From Mucilaginibacter myungsuensis (GTDB taxonomy: Bacteria > Bacteroidota > Bacteroidia > Sphingobacteriales > Sphingobacteriaceae), in assembly GCF_015222005.1 (NCBI RefSeq), contig NZ_JADFFL010000004.1, positions 124,001 through 188,000 on the forward strand: a stretch of DNA of 64,000 nt, in the 5' to 3' direction. The notes below the pieces were generated by a model. The model worked only from the letters and a program-made list of their open reading frames with translations. It was not told the DNA's origin and made no database searches. A program made the position numbers and the translations under genes. Shown piece after piece: positions 26,502 through 35,951 of this stretch (position 1 is its first letter; the number at the start of each line of letters is the position of its first letter).

Positions 26502-28958
26502 CTATTTTGCTATTTCCTTCTTTTTAACGTTAAATATCGCCTCGCTATACACCACATCCTTATCAGTAACACCCTGCACTACTATCCTAAATTTGCCTGT
26601 AATATCGCTGGTGTAAAAACTTAGTTCGGTATCACTATCTGTGCTTAGCATGATGTCGTGCTTCCAAAGCACGGTAGATAAAAAGTCATCATCTAAAGGA
26701 TCGAGTTTTTTATAATCGGCGCCGTAATGTTCTTTACCGTTAAAAACACCTCTGAATATGAGCATGCCATCTGCTTCCATGTGCTCCTTATTTATCGCTA
26801 TGCCGCAACGCTCGTAAGAAATCAGACCACCAGCACCCGGATCACGTATCAACTCGCCACCAACGGGCGGGCGATTATCCGACTCGAACGGATGGTTAGG
26901 ACAATTAAGGATATTGAAGCGGCAAACGTAATCGCCGCAATCATTGGCACCATAGCTCTTTTTGGGGGCTCCCTTAATGACCACCGTCCTCAAATTAGTT
27001 GTTCTCTTCAGACCCGCAAAAACAAATTCCTCGGTATTCTTACTTACCGGCGGGTCAAAAAGACCGGGTTCGATGTTTTTGGCTATCTCTTTTTGAATGC
27101 CTATAAACGGATCTGTCAATTTGATCCTGTATAGGACCGTGTTATTATCTCCGGTTAGCCAGATACGATCATCCTTACGTTTGGCAAATATCTGCGAACC
27201 GGATAGTTTAAAGTCACCATTAATATCCGCCTTTAATTTGGATACGTAGGAAGAATCTTTAAACAGATTTACGCCAACCAATTTCTTATGAGATAGGTGA
27301 TCCTGGTCAGGATCGGCTATGTTGCCGTAAAACAATACTTCGTCCAGTGTTTTAACAGTATCAGCGGCAACAGTGTTCAACATATCGGGCCAGTTGTATT
27401 TGGTCCAACCACGTATCAATAATAAATTGTTCAGGTAGCTTTTGTCGAGTGCTTGTCTCCCCATCACGTGCTCTTTTACCGGCAGGTCGCTAATATTCTT
27501 TTGCAGATAAAAATAGTTCTCTATGTTATTCTCTTTTTTTATCGCCAGCCTGTCGTCGTGCACCGCCGCTACAGATACCAGGGCTTTAGTAGCGTCAGTT
27601 TTGCCGGGATCAAGCCTTAGTTTTATCGTCATTAACTGCCGCAGACCCGGCTGCATATCGCTCACGCCGATCTTGACGGCGGATCGCTTATCATAATGTG
27701 CAAAAAACATCCGTTCAGCTGCCGGTCTAAATTTATCATCGAGCACTGTTATAGTATTAAGCCCCCTGGCCACATTAGGCAAACCCAATTTAATAGCGTT
27801 ACCTACCTTATTTACGTTGAGCGTGACCGACGCGCCGATCTTGCTGTAGTTATGTATCATTAAAATATATTTCCCGGCGACAGCACTTTTAATGCCCAGT
27901 TTAAGTGTATCGTCCACTATCGCATTGGGCATATTAATAGTTACCCCCGATGCCATTGCGGGCGGCAGTTGATATACAGCATCATCATTTTTAATACGGA
28001 TGAGTTTGGCGGTATAATGTTTGCCCGGCATAGGTGTTAAGCTGAAGATCCCCATGCCGTAACTGTCGGTCTCTATCGTATCTACCGCCCGCTTATCAGC
28101 ATACAGTATAGCCGCAGCACGAATGGGCGTACCGGCAGGTGTCTTCACCTCCCAACCTATCCTACTTGTCAGGCCGGCTACTAACCTACCACCCTCGGGA
28201 TAGAATTTCACATCGTTAACTTGTTTTTTAACAGGTATATCAAAATGAATGGTCTTTACCTTTCGGTCGGCTTTTACCTGTATCTCTAAATTATGCTGAT
28301 CGTTGTTGATATAACTCTTTGGGATCAGTAAGGTATGGCTGCCTAACACGTTGGTTTTAGCCTCGGCCACAAACCGGGTCTTTTTGTCTTTGCCTAAGGT
28401 AAAATTCAATTTAGCGCCCTCCAGCAAACCGTTAGGGTCACGGGCGGTCAGGATCAAACGGGTGTTTAGAGGGTCTTTATAAAGCGTATCCAATGTTACG
28501 TTGATCGTAAATGGCGGTTGCACCGGCGTTTTAATGGTAACGGGTTGTATAAACCGCAAGGCCGGCTGTCCATTGACCTTTAGGTTGGTAAAGGCTACAA
28601 AACTATAATTACCTGGCGCAACGGTGTCCGGCACCAGTAAATTGCCATGGGCAAAGGCGCGCATGGGATATTTAGCCTCGACAACTAATTTCTGCGTGTT
28701 GTTATTTACCAGACCGACCGAAATAACCTGGTGTTTGAGCAGGTTACTATCAGGGACCAACAGGTAAGCCGCAAACCAGATGGTCTCGTTATTCACATAG
28801 ATGGTTTTATCGATATGCGCGAACAATACCGACGAAGCATTCTTTTTAGAATACCATTTTATCTTTTGATCTACAGTATCTTTGTAGTTATCCTGTGCTT
28901 TGGCGGCCGAAATGGATACCAATAGCATGGCAAGCAAGTAAATAGTACGCAGAGACAT
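26502..28958 (-). CDS. MG2-domain secreted protein, first gene of the triplet
   Basis: A protein of 818 residues with a signal peptide ending ISAAKAQ. MG2 reads FAHIDKTIYVNNETIWFAAY, almost identical to the third copy; the segment HQVISVGLVN is shared exactly. VKFYPEGGRLVAG, NDCGDYVCRFNILNC and FYTSDITGKFRIVVQGVTD are all conserved. A -7-like box (TAAATTTA on the minus strand, 28991-28998) lies about 32 nt upstream, so this is the promoter-proximal gene of a three-gene operon. Confidence 0.75.
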   Translation of the reverse strand: MSLRTIYLLAMLLVSISAAKAQDNYKDTVDQKIKWYSKKNASSVLFAHIDKTIYVNNETIWFAAYLLVPDSNLLKHQVISVGLVNNNTQKLVVEAKYPMRAFAHGNLLVPDTVAPGNYSFVAFTNLKVNGQPALRFIQPVTIKTPVQPPFTINVTLDTLYKDPLNTRLILTARDPNGLLEGAKLNFTLGKDKKTRFVAEAKTNVLGSHTLLIPKSYINNDQHNLEIQVKADRKVKTIHFDIPVKKQVNDVKFYPEGGRLVAGLTSRIGWEVKTPAGTPIRAAAILYADKRAVDTIETDSYGMGIFSLTPMPGKHYTAKLIRIKNDDAVYQLPPAMASGVTINMPNAIVDDTLKLGIKSAVAGKYILMIHNYSKIGASVTLNVNKVGNAIKLGLPNVARGLNTITVLDDKFRPAAERMFFAHYDKRSAVKIGVSDMQPGLRQLMTIKLRLDPGKTDATKALVSVAAVHDDRLAIKKENNIENYFYLQKNISDLPVKEHVMGRQALDKSYLNNLLLIRGWTKYNWPDMLNTVAADTVKTLDEVLFYGNIADPDQDHLSHKKLVGVNLFKDSSYVSKLKADINGDFKLSGSQIFAKRKDDRIWLTGDNNTVLYRIKLTDPFIGIQKEIAKNIEPGLFDPPVSKNTEEFVFAGLKRTTNLRTVVIKGAPKKSYGANDCGDYVCRFNILNCPNHPFESDNRPPVGGELIRDPGAGGLISYERCGIAINKEHMEADGMLIFRGVFNGKEHYGADYKKLDPLDDDFLSTVLWKHDIMLSTDSDTELSFYTSDITGKFRIVVQGVTDKDVVYSEAIFNVKKKEIAK

Positions 28959-28990
28959 GTTATTAAGGTTTATTGGTTATTAGGTTGAGA

Positions 28991-28998
28991 TAAATTTA
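28991..28998 (-). promoter_or_regulatory. -7-like box of the MG2 triplet
   Basis: The minus strand reads TAAATTTA here (7 of 8 against TAnnTTTG), about 32 nt before the first MG2 gene. Confidence 0.4.
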
Positions 28999-29218
28999 GC
29001 AAAAAAAAATTGGACGAAGAGGGTGTTCCAAAACACTTTTAACGCGGCATCTTAATTTTATGAAACCCGGGGCGAGATGCCGAGAAGTTTTTCAACATTC
29101 AAACTCAAATGCCGCTAACTATCAAAAGTTTCCCACAAAATGGTGAAATTTCATTAAGAATTTGTTGAAAAATTTAACCTCAACTACTTGCATTAATGAA
29201 AATAATGTATATTCGTAC

Positions 29219-29425
29219 ATGCAAACAATGAGCATCAACTTACCTGAAGGCCTAAAAGTATCTGAGCAAGATGTACTTACGGCTTTAGCCACCAGGCTAT
29301 ATGATACCGGTAAAGTGACCATTGAACAAGCCGCCGGGCTTGTAGGATGCACCACGTCGACCTTCATTGAAGAACTGACGGCCCAAAGTTTGCAGGAAAG
29401 CGCCACCGCTACCTATCTTTACTAA
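29219..29425 (+). CDS. UPF0175 family small protein (antitoxin-like)
   Basis: A 68-residue protein from ATG 29219 (ATG 29228 also possible; a -7-like box TATATTCG at 29208-29215 favours one of these over the far upstream start). The pattern matches UPF0175: SINLPEGLKVSEQDVLTALA, RLYDTGKVTIEQAAGLVGC, then TTSTFIEEL, an HTH-like helical segment. UPF0175 proteins are often paired with a PIN-type or DUF3368 toxin. No such partner lies next to it here; the next gene encodes a secreted phosphatase. Confidence 0.72.
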   Translation: MQTMSINLPEGLKVSEQDVLTALATRLYDTGKVTIEQAAGLVGCTTSTFIEELTAQSLQESATATYLY

Positions 29426-29455
29426 CGGAATTTTCCGTCCATCGACAATTACATC

Positions 29456-30250
29456 ATGAAGTTAAAATTAAGTTTAAGCATTGCCGTGCTTTGCCTTACC
29501 GCTAACGCATTTGCCCAAGACAAAAGCTTATCCACCGTAAACGCGGGAAAAGCTTGGGCGGCCATATATCAACAACGCTCGGCCGAGTATAAGGCCCTTT
29601 GTTTCCAAGCCTACAATATTGCCAAATTCCGTTTAGATGAAGCCATTAAACACAAAGGCAAAAAACCATTGGCCTTAGTGACAGATATTGACGAGACCCT
29701 TTTAGATAACAGTCCTGAGGGTGCCCGTGCCGCCTTAGCCAATCAGGATTTTAACACCAAAGATTGGAAAACCTGGACAGCCAAAGGTATTGCCGATACG
29801 GTGTCGGGCGCAGCAGCATTCTTTAAATACGCCGCTAAGAAAGGCGTAACGGTTTTCTATATCACCAACCGCGATCAGGACGAACGTGATGGCACGCTTA
29901 AAAATCTAAAGACATTCAACCTGCCCTTTGCCGATGATGCGCATTTGCTATTAAAGTCGGGCACGTCGAGCAAGGAAGCCCGTCGCCAAATGGTTCTGGC
30001 CAAATACAATATTGTGTTATTATGCGGCGATAACCTGCCGGATTTTGACCTGCTGTACGATAACAAGCCCACCGAAGAAGCCCGCATGGCGACCACCGAA
30101 AAACTGAAGGCCGAATTTGGCAAGAAGTTCATCGTGATACCAAATCCATCATATGGCGATTTTGAAGGTGCGCTATTCAAATTTAATTACAAGTTGACAC
30201 CGGCGCAGAAGGACTCGGTGATCATGGCAAAATTGAAGGTCTCACAATAA
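29456..30250 (+). CDS. Secreted HAD-family acid phosphatase (lipoprotein e(P4)/class B-C type)
   Basis: A 264-residue protein with a signal peptide ending NAFAQD. The HAD motif I is VTDIDETLLDN with nucleophile Asp77 and acid/base Asp79, then motif II TNRDQDER and a C-terminal CGDNLPDFD (motif IV). Such enzymes dephosphorylate nucleotides or other phosphomonoesters in the periplasm. There is no lipobox Cys, so it is probably soluble rather than a lipoprotein. It follows the UPF0175 gene by 30 nt, probably without functional relation. Confidence 0.88.
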   Translation: MKLKLSLSIAVLCLTANAFAQDKSLSTVNAGKAWAAIYQQRSAEYKALCFQAYNIAKFRLDEAIKHKGKKPLALVTDIDETLLDNSPEGARAALANQDFNTKDWKTWTAKGIADTVSGAAAFFKYAAKKGVTVFYITNRDQDERDGTLKNLKTFNLPFADDAHLLLKSGTSSKEARRQMVLAKYNIVLLCGDNLPDFDLLYDNKPTEEARMATTEKLKAEFGKKFIVIPNPSYGDFEGALFKFNYKLTPAQKDSVIMAKLKVSQ

Positions 30251-30341
30251 GGCAGAGCTCTGTCATCTCAAAAAGAAAATTCGTAAACACGATACGGATA
30301 TTTGTGTTGATATTTGAACGGAACAAATACAACCTATAGAG

Positions 30342-31205
30342 ATGACAGTTATCGAAAATGAATACCTAAAGGCGTCCATAGACCATAAGGGCGCGCAACT
30401 AAGTTCGCTAATAGATAAGGCTACCGGCCGCGAGATCATGTGGCATGGCGATGCCTGGCCATCGCACGCACCCAACCTGTTCCCGGTGGTAGGTTCGGTG
30501 ATCAACAGCCAGATCGTGGTGGATGGTAAAACGTATGATCTGCCGCCACGCCATGGCTTTGCCCGAGGTTCGGATTTTTCTATTAAAGAGACCAATGGTA
30601 CTCACGCCAAGTTCTCGTTAAAATATAGCGAGGCGACGCTGAAGATGTATCCTTACAAATTCGACTTTCAGGTGATCTATGACCTGATCGATAACGCCCT
30701 GCGCATCACCTACAAGGTTTTGAATCTTGATGAGCGGACCATCTATTTTTCTGTCGGAGGCCACCCGGCGTTCAATGTTCCTTTTAACGAAGGTGAAAAT
30801 TATGAGGATTACTATCTGGAGTTTGAGATCGAAGAACCTTTAGATACCCACCTGTTAGGTAGCGACGGCTTTTTTAACGGCCAGACCGAACCAGTGAAAT
30901 TAGAAGGCCGCAACCTACCGCTGACCCGCGAGATGTTCGCTAAAGATGCTTTGGTATTCGTCCATCCGCAGTCGCGCCAGGTGGCGATCAGGAGTACCAA
31001 GCACAATGAAAGCCTTACTGTGCAGTTCCCGCACTTCCCGTACCTGGGTATCTGGGCAAAGCCGGGCGCCGATTTTGTCTGCATCGAGCCTTGGTTGGGC
31101 CATGCTGACGTAAGCGGAAAACCCGTTGAATTGAAGAACAAAGCAGGCATCCAAAAACTGGTACACGGCCATGTTTTTGACGCAAGTTATTACATCAGCA
31201 TATAA
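30342..31205 (+). CDS. Aldose 1-epimerase family protein (LacX-like)
   Basis: A 287-residue cytoplasmic sugar mutarotase-fold protein: MWHGDAWPSHAPNLFPVVGS, PRHGFARGSDF (catalytic-type His), SVGGHPAFNVPF and CIEPWLGHAD. This is the LacX branch, which interconverts anomers of aldoses; the substrate is not readable. It is a single gene ended by a strong hairpin. Confidence 0.88.
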   Translation: MTVIENEYLKASIDHKGAQLSSLIDKATGREIMWHGDAWPSHAPNLFPVVGSVINSQIVVDGKTYDLPPRHGFARGSDFSIKETNGTHAKFSLKYSEATLKMYPYKFDFQVIYDLIDNALRITYKVLNLDERTIYFSVGGHPAFNVPFNEGENYEDYYLEFEIEEPLDTHLLGSDGFFNGQTEPVKLEGRNLPLTREMFAKDALVFVHPQSRQVAIRSTKHNESLTVQFPHFPYLGIWAKPGADFVCIEPWLGHADVSGKPVELKNKAGIQKLVHGHVFDASYYISI

Positions 31206-31232
31206 AAAACCTTAGGGTTGAAAGCATTTGTG

Positions 31233-31271
31233 TGGTCCCTGCAATTTATGTAAGTTGCAGGGACCATTTTT
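31233..31271 (+). terminator. Rho-independent terminator with 12-bp stem
   Basis: TGGTCCCTGCAA and TTGCAGGGACCA around a 10-nt loop, followed by TTTTT. It ends 12 nt before the next start codon. Confidence 0.85.
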
Positions 31272-31283
31272 CATATCCTAACA

Positions 31284-32699
31284 ATGAGACGATCCTTATC
31301 ACTCTTATGCATTGTGGTTTTTGCGACCACAGCGACCTTTGCACAAAAGATACAATACCAACCCACTTACGAACAAGCCTTAAGCAAGTCCGCGTCCGAA
31401 GATAAAATGGTATTGGTGGTGATATCGGCCATCATCCCAAAAGCCATGCTCGACTCGGCTAAGTTTAAAAGGAAAGTGTCCTATAAAAGTGGATTGGATG
31501 ACAAGCAGGTTGCCCAATTTGTTAACCATAATTTTATTCCCTACCATATATTTTACAAGGACCCCGAGGCCGCCGTCTTTCAAAAAAAATATAGTTTGCT
31601 AAGCACCCCGGCTTACCTGTTCATTGATAAGCTGAACAATTTGGTTTACAAAGCCGACACCAATTCGTTATCGCCTGCGCGGTATCTTAATATGTTCCAA
31701 AAGGCAAAAGAAACATTGGCATCGGGGAAAACCATTAGCCAATACCAGGCTCAATACCTGGCAGGAAATAGAAAGCCAGAGTTTTTGAAAGACTATATAG
31801 AATTGAACCAGGGCATGGGCGTTTACGACAATGCTAAACTGGCCGACGACTATGCCGCCCAACTGCCGCCCTCCGCCTTTCAGGATTATAAGCAATTACT
31901 TTTTGTGATGAAAGCGGGACCGTACGCTTTTGGCAAGACCTATCAGTCGTTCAAAACCAACCGTAAATTAATGGACAGCTTATATAAATACGAGCCCGTT
32001 AACCTGCGCATCGCTATCAACGACCGTATTATTGACAACACGTATGCCGAAGCCATCAGGCGCGAAGATTTCCCTATGGCCAAACAGGCGATCGATTTTC
32101 TGCTCAATACCTGGCGCGGCAACCCAAGGCAGGGTATGGCTACGGGTTATGGCCGACTTTTGGAGTACGTAGATGCAGTGCATGACACCACAACCTATTA
32201 CAAATTATCGACCTATTTACACGATGGTTTTTACATGGACATCAGTGCCGACTCTGCCAAGAGAAAGGATAACGCGATAAGGGAACGCATCAGAAAGGCG
32301 CCGGGGTTACAGGCTGCCGATGATGCCTTGATAGCCGGTGCAAAGTTGAAAGACGAGAACGGTAATACTATTGCCAACACCATATTGATACCCGGGATCA
32401 ACAACAGTACGGCAAACACACTTAATAACGCGGCATGGCAGTTTTACAAAATGGGCACAAAAGATAAGGGTAACCTTTCTAAAGCCATAACTTGGGCTAA
32501 AAGAGCGATCGCGTTAGATCCCAACCGATATGCCTACTACGACACGTTGGCGCATTTGCTTTACCGTATGGGTTTATATGACGAGGCTAATTCCAGTCAG
32601 GAGAACGCGCTTAAGATCGCTAAGCTGGAGCAACAAGATAAAGAGACCATGGAGCGGGTAAGGGTGGAGTTGGGTAAGATCAAAGGTAGGAGTTTATAG
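31284..32699 (+). CDS. Secreted thioredoxin-fold/TPR protein
   Basis: A 471-residue protein with a signal peptide ending TATFAQK. The region after the signal (about 30-135) has a thioredoxin-like pattern (YEQALSKSASEDKMVLVVIS, then STPAYLFIDKLNNLVYK) but lacks a CxxC motif, so it is not an oxidoreductase of the usual kind. The C-terminal part (about 370-465) contains TPR-like helices, LSKAITWAKRAIALDPNRYA and LLYRMGLYDEANSSQENALK. Function unknown; a periplasmic binding or chaperone role is plausible. Confidence 0.65.
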   Translation: MRRSLSLLCIVVFATTATFAQKIQYQPTYEQALSKSASEDKMVLVVISAIIPKAMLDSAKFKRKVSYKSGLDDKQVAQFVNHNFIPYHIFYKDPEAAVFQKKYSLLSTPAYLFIDKLNNLVYKADTNSLSPARYLNMFQKAKETLASGKTISQYQAQYLAGNRKPEFLKDYIELNQGMGVYDNAKLADDYAAQLPPSAFQDYKQLLFVMKAGPYAFGKTYQSFKTNRKLMDSLYKYEPVNLRIAINDRIIDNTYAEAIRREDFPMAKQAIDFLLNTWRGNPRQGMATGYGRLLEYVDAVHDTTTYYKLSTYLHDGFYMDISADSAKRKDNAIRERIRKAPGLQAADDALIAGAKLKDENGNTIANTILIPGINNSTANTLNNAAWQFYKMGTKDKGNLSKAITWAKRAIALDPNRYAYYDTLAHLLYRMGLYDEANSSQENALKIAKLEQQDKETMERVRVELGKIKGRSL

Positions 32700-32762
32700 T
32701 TTTTACCCCTACAACAAATCTCTCTCCGAACGTCATTGCGAGGAACGATGAGAGATAAACTA

Positions 32763-32797
32763 AGAAGGGGCGCAAAACTTGCGTCCCTTCTCTTTCT
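32763..32797. terminator. Bidirectional terminator between convergent genes
   Basis: AGAAGGGGCGCAA, AAC, TTGCGTCCCTTCT, followed by a T-rich tract; a partial CATTGCGAGGAACG repeat precedes it near 32732. Confidence 0.75.
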
Positions 32798-35532
32798 TAA
32801 AACAATCCTAACTGTCCCGAATCATCTATATCGATATCATCAGGATTGGTGATCTCAAAGTCGACCTTTTTTGCCGGTTTCGGTTCAGCCTGATCAACCG
32901 CCTCTGATACAGGGGCGGCCGTTGGCGGGGCATCGACTGAAGTTTTATCATCAGGTGTAACGGTGATCTCAGTATCCTCTATCGTATTTGGTTCGGGATC
33001 CGGCACATCGCTTTCGTCGTCATGTTCGGCAATCAGGGTTACGGTCTGTACCGTGTGGGCCGATAGGCGGTTACCCATGGCTTTCATGCCTTTCACATCG
33101 ATCAGGTCCACAAGATTCAATTCAACCGTCTCCGGTGTCAGTGCTTTACCTTTTAGTTGCTCAACACTTACGATAGGTTGGGCCGCGCCTGATATCAGGA
33201 TCAGTTTGGAACCACTCTCCTCGCTAATGACGCTGACCTGTTTACCGATAACGATGTTATCAAAGATAAAGCGCTTCACCATGTAATTTTTAGACTTACC
33301 CTCGTAATGCACCACAGTGTAAACCTTTTCGGGGTTATACTTCTCGATCAGGATCATCTTATCGTCAAAGTGGTTATTCAGGTCAAAGCTGGCCAGCTCG
33401 TACAAACCATTCCCTTCCATGATCAGGATCTTGTCCTCGCCATCAAATTCGCCAAGATATTTACCTCGGCCATCAACGTTAAGGCGTTTTAAGATGTCAT
33501 CATACCAGATCTTGCGACCGGCCAGGGTAGATACACCTTTGCTCTTCAGCGTGATTTTTTTAACCGGGTACTTGGTCAGGATATTACCCATAGATCCACG
33601 GCCTTTGATGGCCAACTGGGCAAAGTCCTCGTCAAACTGCAGTTTCTTTAATTTTGAATGTGGCTTCAGTTGGATGTTCACCAACTCGGCCTCGCCGTTA
33701 GGGTTAGCCGTAAAGTAAAGCATCTTGCTGCCTTTGGTACCTTTGGTCAGATCGTAGTCCTTATCACGAGTAACGCCCACAACGTTAAAACGTTTTACGT
33801 AAGCTACGCCGCTCTCGCCGTCCTTGTAGATCATGTTGTAAACCGTGCGCTCGTCATTCTTTTTAAAGACGGCTACGTGTACGATATCCTTACCCACAAA
33901 TACCTTCTCCTGCACCTTGGTGATCATGGCTTTACCATCACCGCGGAACACGATGATCTCGTCGATATCCGAGCAATCGCCTACAAACTCGTCTTTCTTT
34001 AAGCTGGTGCCAATGAAGCCGTCCTCGCGGTTAACGTATAATTTTACGTTAGCCAAAGCTACTTGTGCTGCCTCTACCTTATCAAAGGCCCGTAGTTCGG
34101 TCTTACGGCCACGGTCTTTACCGAATTTAACTTTTAGCTTTTCGAACCAGTCGATGGTATAGTCGGTCAGATGTTTCAGGTGGTGTTTAACCTGTTTGAT
34201 CTCGTCGTTCAGGTTTTTGATCTGCTCATCTGTTTTCTTAAAGTCGAAACGGGTGATGCTGCTCATCGGCTTATCGATCAGCTTTTTATAATCCTCGGGC
34301 AATATCTCGCGATAGAACTGCGGGAAGAAAGGCGTGAACAATTTGGTCAGCGTCTCCACCACCAATTCAAACGTCGACGAACTTTCGTAATCAGGATGTT
34401 TATACATCCCTTCCTGAATAAATATTTTGAGCAAAGAACTAAAGAATATCCGCTCCATCAGCTCCGCCAGTTTTATCTCCAGCTCCCGCTTCAACAACTC
34501 CTTGGTGAACAAGGTGCTCTCATTAAGGATGTCATTCACACTCATAAAGTGTGGCTTGTCGCCTTTGATCACACAAGTGTTAGGCGATATCGAGACCTCG
34601 CAATCGGTAAAGGCGTATAACGCGTCGATGGTCACATCCGGCGATATACCCGGCGCCAGGTGTATCACTATCTCAACATCCTTGGCGGTATTATCTTCGA
34701 TCTTTTTGATCTTGATCTTGCCTTTATCATTAGCCGCGATAACACTGTCGATCAATCCACCTGTTGTTGTACTGAAAGGTATCTCGGTAATAGCAAGCGT
34801 TCGTTTATCGCGTTCCAAAATTTTAGCCCGAACACGCACCTTGCCGCCCCGCTGCCCTTCGTTATATAACGATACATCGGCCATGCCTCCGGTCGGGAAA
34901 TCGGGCACCAGATCGGCCCGGACACCTCGCAGGATGCCTATAGAGGCATCTATCAGCTCGATGAAGTTGTGCGGCATGATCTTGGTGGCCAATCCAACAG
35001 CAATGCCTTCCGCCCCCTGAGCTAACAGCAAAGGGAACTTTACCGGCAGGGTGATCGGCTCTTTGTTCCTACCATCATAACTGGCCTGCCAAATGGTAGT
35101 ATCAGGATTAAAGACAACCTCCAAAGCAAACTTAGACAAACGCGCCTCGATGTAACGCGGCGCCGCTGCCGAGTCGCCGGTGATCGGGTCGCCCCAGTTA
35201 CCCTGGCGGTCTATCAGCAGGTCCTTTTGACCTATCTGCACCATGGCGTCGCCAATAGAAGCATCCCCGTGCGGGTGATACTTCATGGTGTTACCGATAA
35301 CGTTGGCCGCTTTATTAAAACGCCCGTCGTCCATCTCCTTCAACGAGTGCAGGATACGGCGCTGAACAGGTTTCAAGCCGTCGTTAATGTGCGGCACAGC
35401 ACGGTCAAGGATCACGTATGATGCGTAATCCAAAAACCAGTTCTCGTACAACCCGTCGAGCGATATTACGTTTTTCAGTTTATTGTCTTCGTTATTTAAA
35501 AGCGCGTCGTCAGCGCCCAGATCTTCACTCAT
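32797..35532 (-). CDS. parC: DNA topoisomerase IV subunit A
   Basis: A 911-residue protein. The breakage-reunion domain has VPHINDGLKPVQRRIL, KYHPHGDASIGDAMV, and the catalytic Tyr127 in AAPRYIEARLSKFA. A coiled-coil region near 430-480 and a C-terminal beta-pinwheel region follow, ending in a low-complexity acidic tail. It decatenates chromosomes with ParE. ParE is encoded 12 kb away on the other strand (47886-49778). The parC/gyrA decision rests on that ParE partner and on the length and C-terminus; GyrA is the alternative. Confidence 0.9.
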   Translation of the reverse strand: MSEDLGADDALLNNEDNKLKNVISLDGLYENWFLDYASYVILDRAVPHINDGLKPVQRRILHSLKEMDDGRFNKAANVIGNTMKYHPHGDASIGDAMVQIGQKDLLIDRQGNWGDPITGDSAAAPRYIEARLSKFALEVVFNPDTTIWQASYDGRNKEPITLPVKFPLLLAQGAEGIAVGLATKIMPHNFIELIDASIGILRGVRADLVPDFPTGGMADVSLYNEGQRGGKVRVRAKILERDKRTLAITEIPFSTTTGGLIDSVIAANDKGKIKIKKIEDNTAKDVEIVIHLAPGISPDVTIDALYAFTDCEVSISPNTCVIKGDKPHFMSVNDILNESTLFTKELLKRELEIKLAELMERIFFSSLLKIFIQEGMYKHPDYESSSTFELVVETLTKLFTPFFPQFYREILPEDYKKLIDKPMSSITRFDFKKTDEQIKNLNDEIKQVKHHLKHLTDYTIDWFEKLKVKFGKDRGRKTELRAFDKVEAAQVALANVKLYVNREDGFIGTSLKKDEFVGDCSDIDEIIVFRGDGKAMITKVQEKVFVGKDIVHVAVFKKNDERTVYNMIYKDGESGVAYVKRFNVVGVTRDKDYDLTKGTKGSKMLYFTANPNGEAELVNIQLKPHSKLKKLQFDEDFAQLAIKGRGSMGNILTKYPVKKITLKSKGVSTLAGRKIWYDDILKRLNVDGRGKYLGEFDGEDKILIMEGNGLYELASFDLNNHFDDKMILIEKYNPEKVYTVVHYEGKSKNYMVKRFIFDNIVIGKQVSVISEESGSKLILISGAAQPIVSVEQLKGKALTPETVELNLVDLIDVKGMKAMGNRLSAHTVQTVTLIAEHDDESDVPDPEPNTIEDTEITVTPDDKTSVDAPPTAAPVSEAVDQAEPKPAKKVDFEITNPDDIDIDDSGQLGLF

Positions 35533-35556
35533 CGGCAGCTAAAAATTATGGATGGG

Positions 35557-35564
35557 TAAAGATA
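35557..35564 (-). promoter_or_regulatory. -7-like box of parC
   Basis: Minus strand TATCTTTA, 7 of 8 match, 24 nt before the parC start. Confidence 0.45.
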
Positions 35565-35696
35565 AAAATACTTGCCTTTTATAGGGGGACGAGTTTTGCA
35601 CATCGGGAGTGCGGTGTGGGATCGTGCCTGATAAATGTAGAGCAGCATATTTGTGGCTTCCGCATGCAAAAATTCAAGATCTGCATTTTGGACCTT

Positions 35697-35728
35697 TGTA
35701 GTTTGAGACGCAAGTATAAGTCTCTACA
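35697..35728. repeat. Degenerate TGTAGAGAC-type hairpin
   Basis: TGTAG, TTT, GAGAC, 10 nt, GTCTC, TACA: a broken copy of the hairpin at 14491-14520. Confidence 0.4.
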
Positions 35729-35951
35729 GAAGGACCTGCTTTTAGATATCCGGAAAATGAACGACAGTGGTTCTTCGGTACCGGTAACCCTGCTCTCTGT
35801 CCAAGTTTTGCCCTTACGCTCCAGACCGGCCCTTCGCAAAAGCTTTCCCTCCGATCAGGTTTAGGTCTACCGGTCAGTGCTGCACCAAAAGACAGGTATT
35901 GACATATCCCGGTTTAAATATCTATCTTCAAATCATCAAACCCTGATCATC

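Larger units (their letters stand above)
35533..35951. other. 419-nt gap between divergent genes, mostly unexplained
   Basis: Holds a parC -7-like box (minus strand TATCTTTA, 35557-35564, about 25 nt before the start) and a degenerate copy of the TGTAGAGAC hairpin (35697-35728). Open frames cross the gap on both strands but have no coding features I recognise, and the base order looks like decayed repeat or gene remnant. Confidence 0.5.

Noticed and set aside
21556-28958. True alpha-2-macroglobulin or TonB-dependent receptor
   Set aside because: No CxEQ thioester motif, no beta-barrel domain and only about 820 residues, so neither fits.
35418-35864. Open frame of about 148 codons on the plus strand
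   Set aside because: Overlaps the 5' end of parC on the other strand, and its sequence shows no family features; more likely chance.
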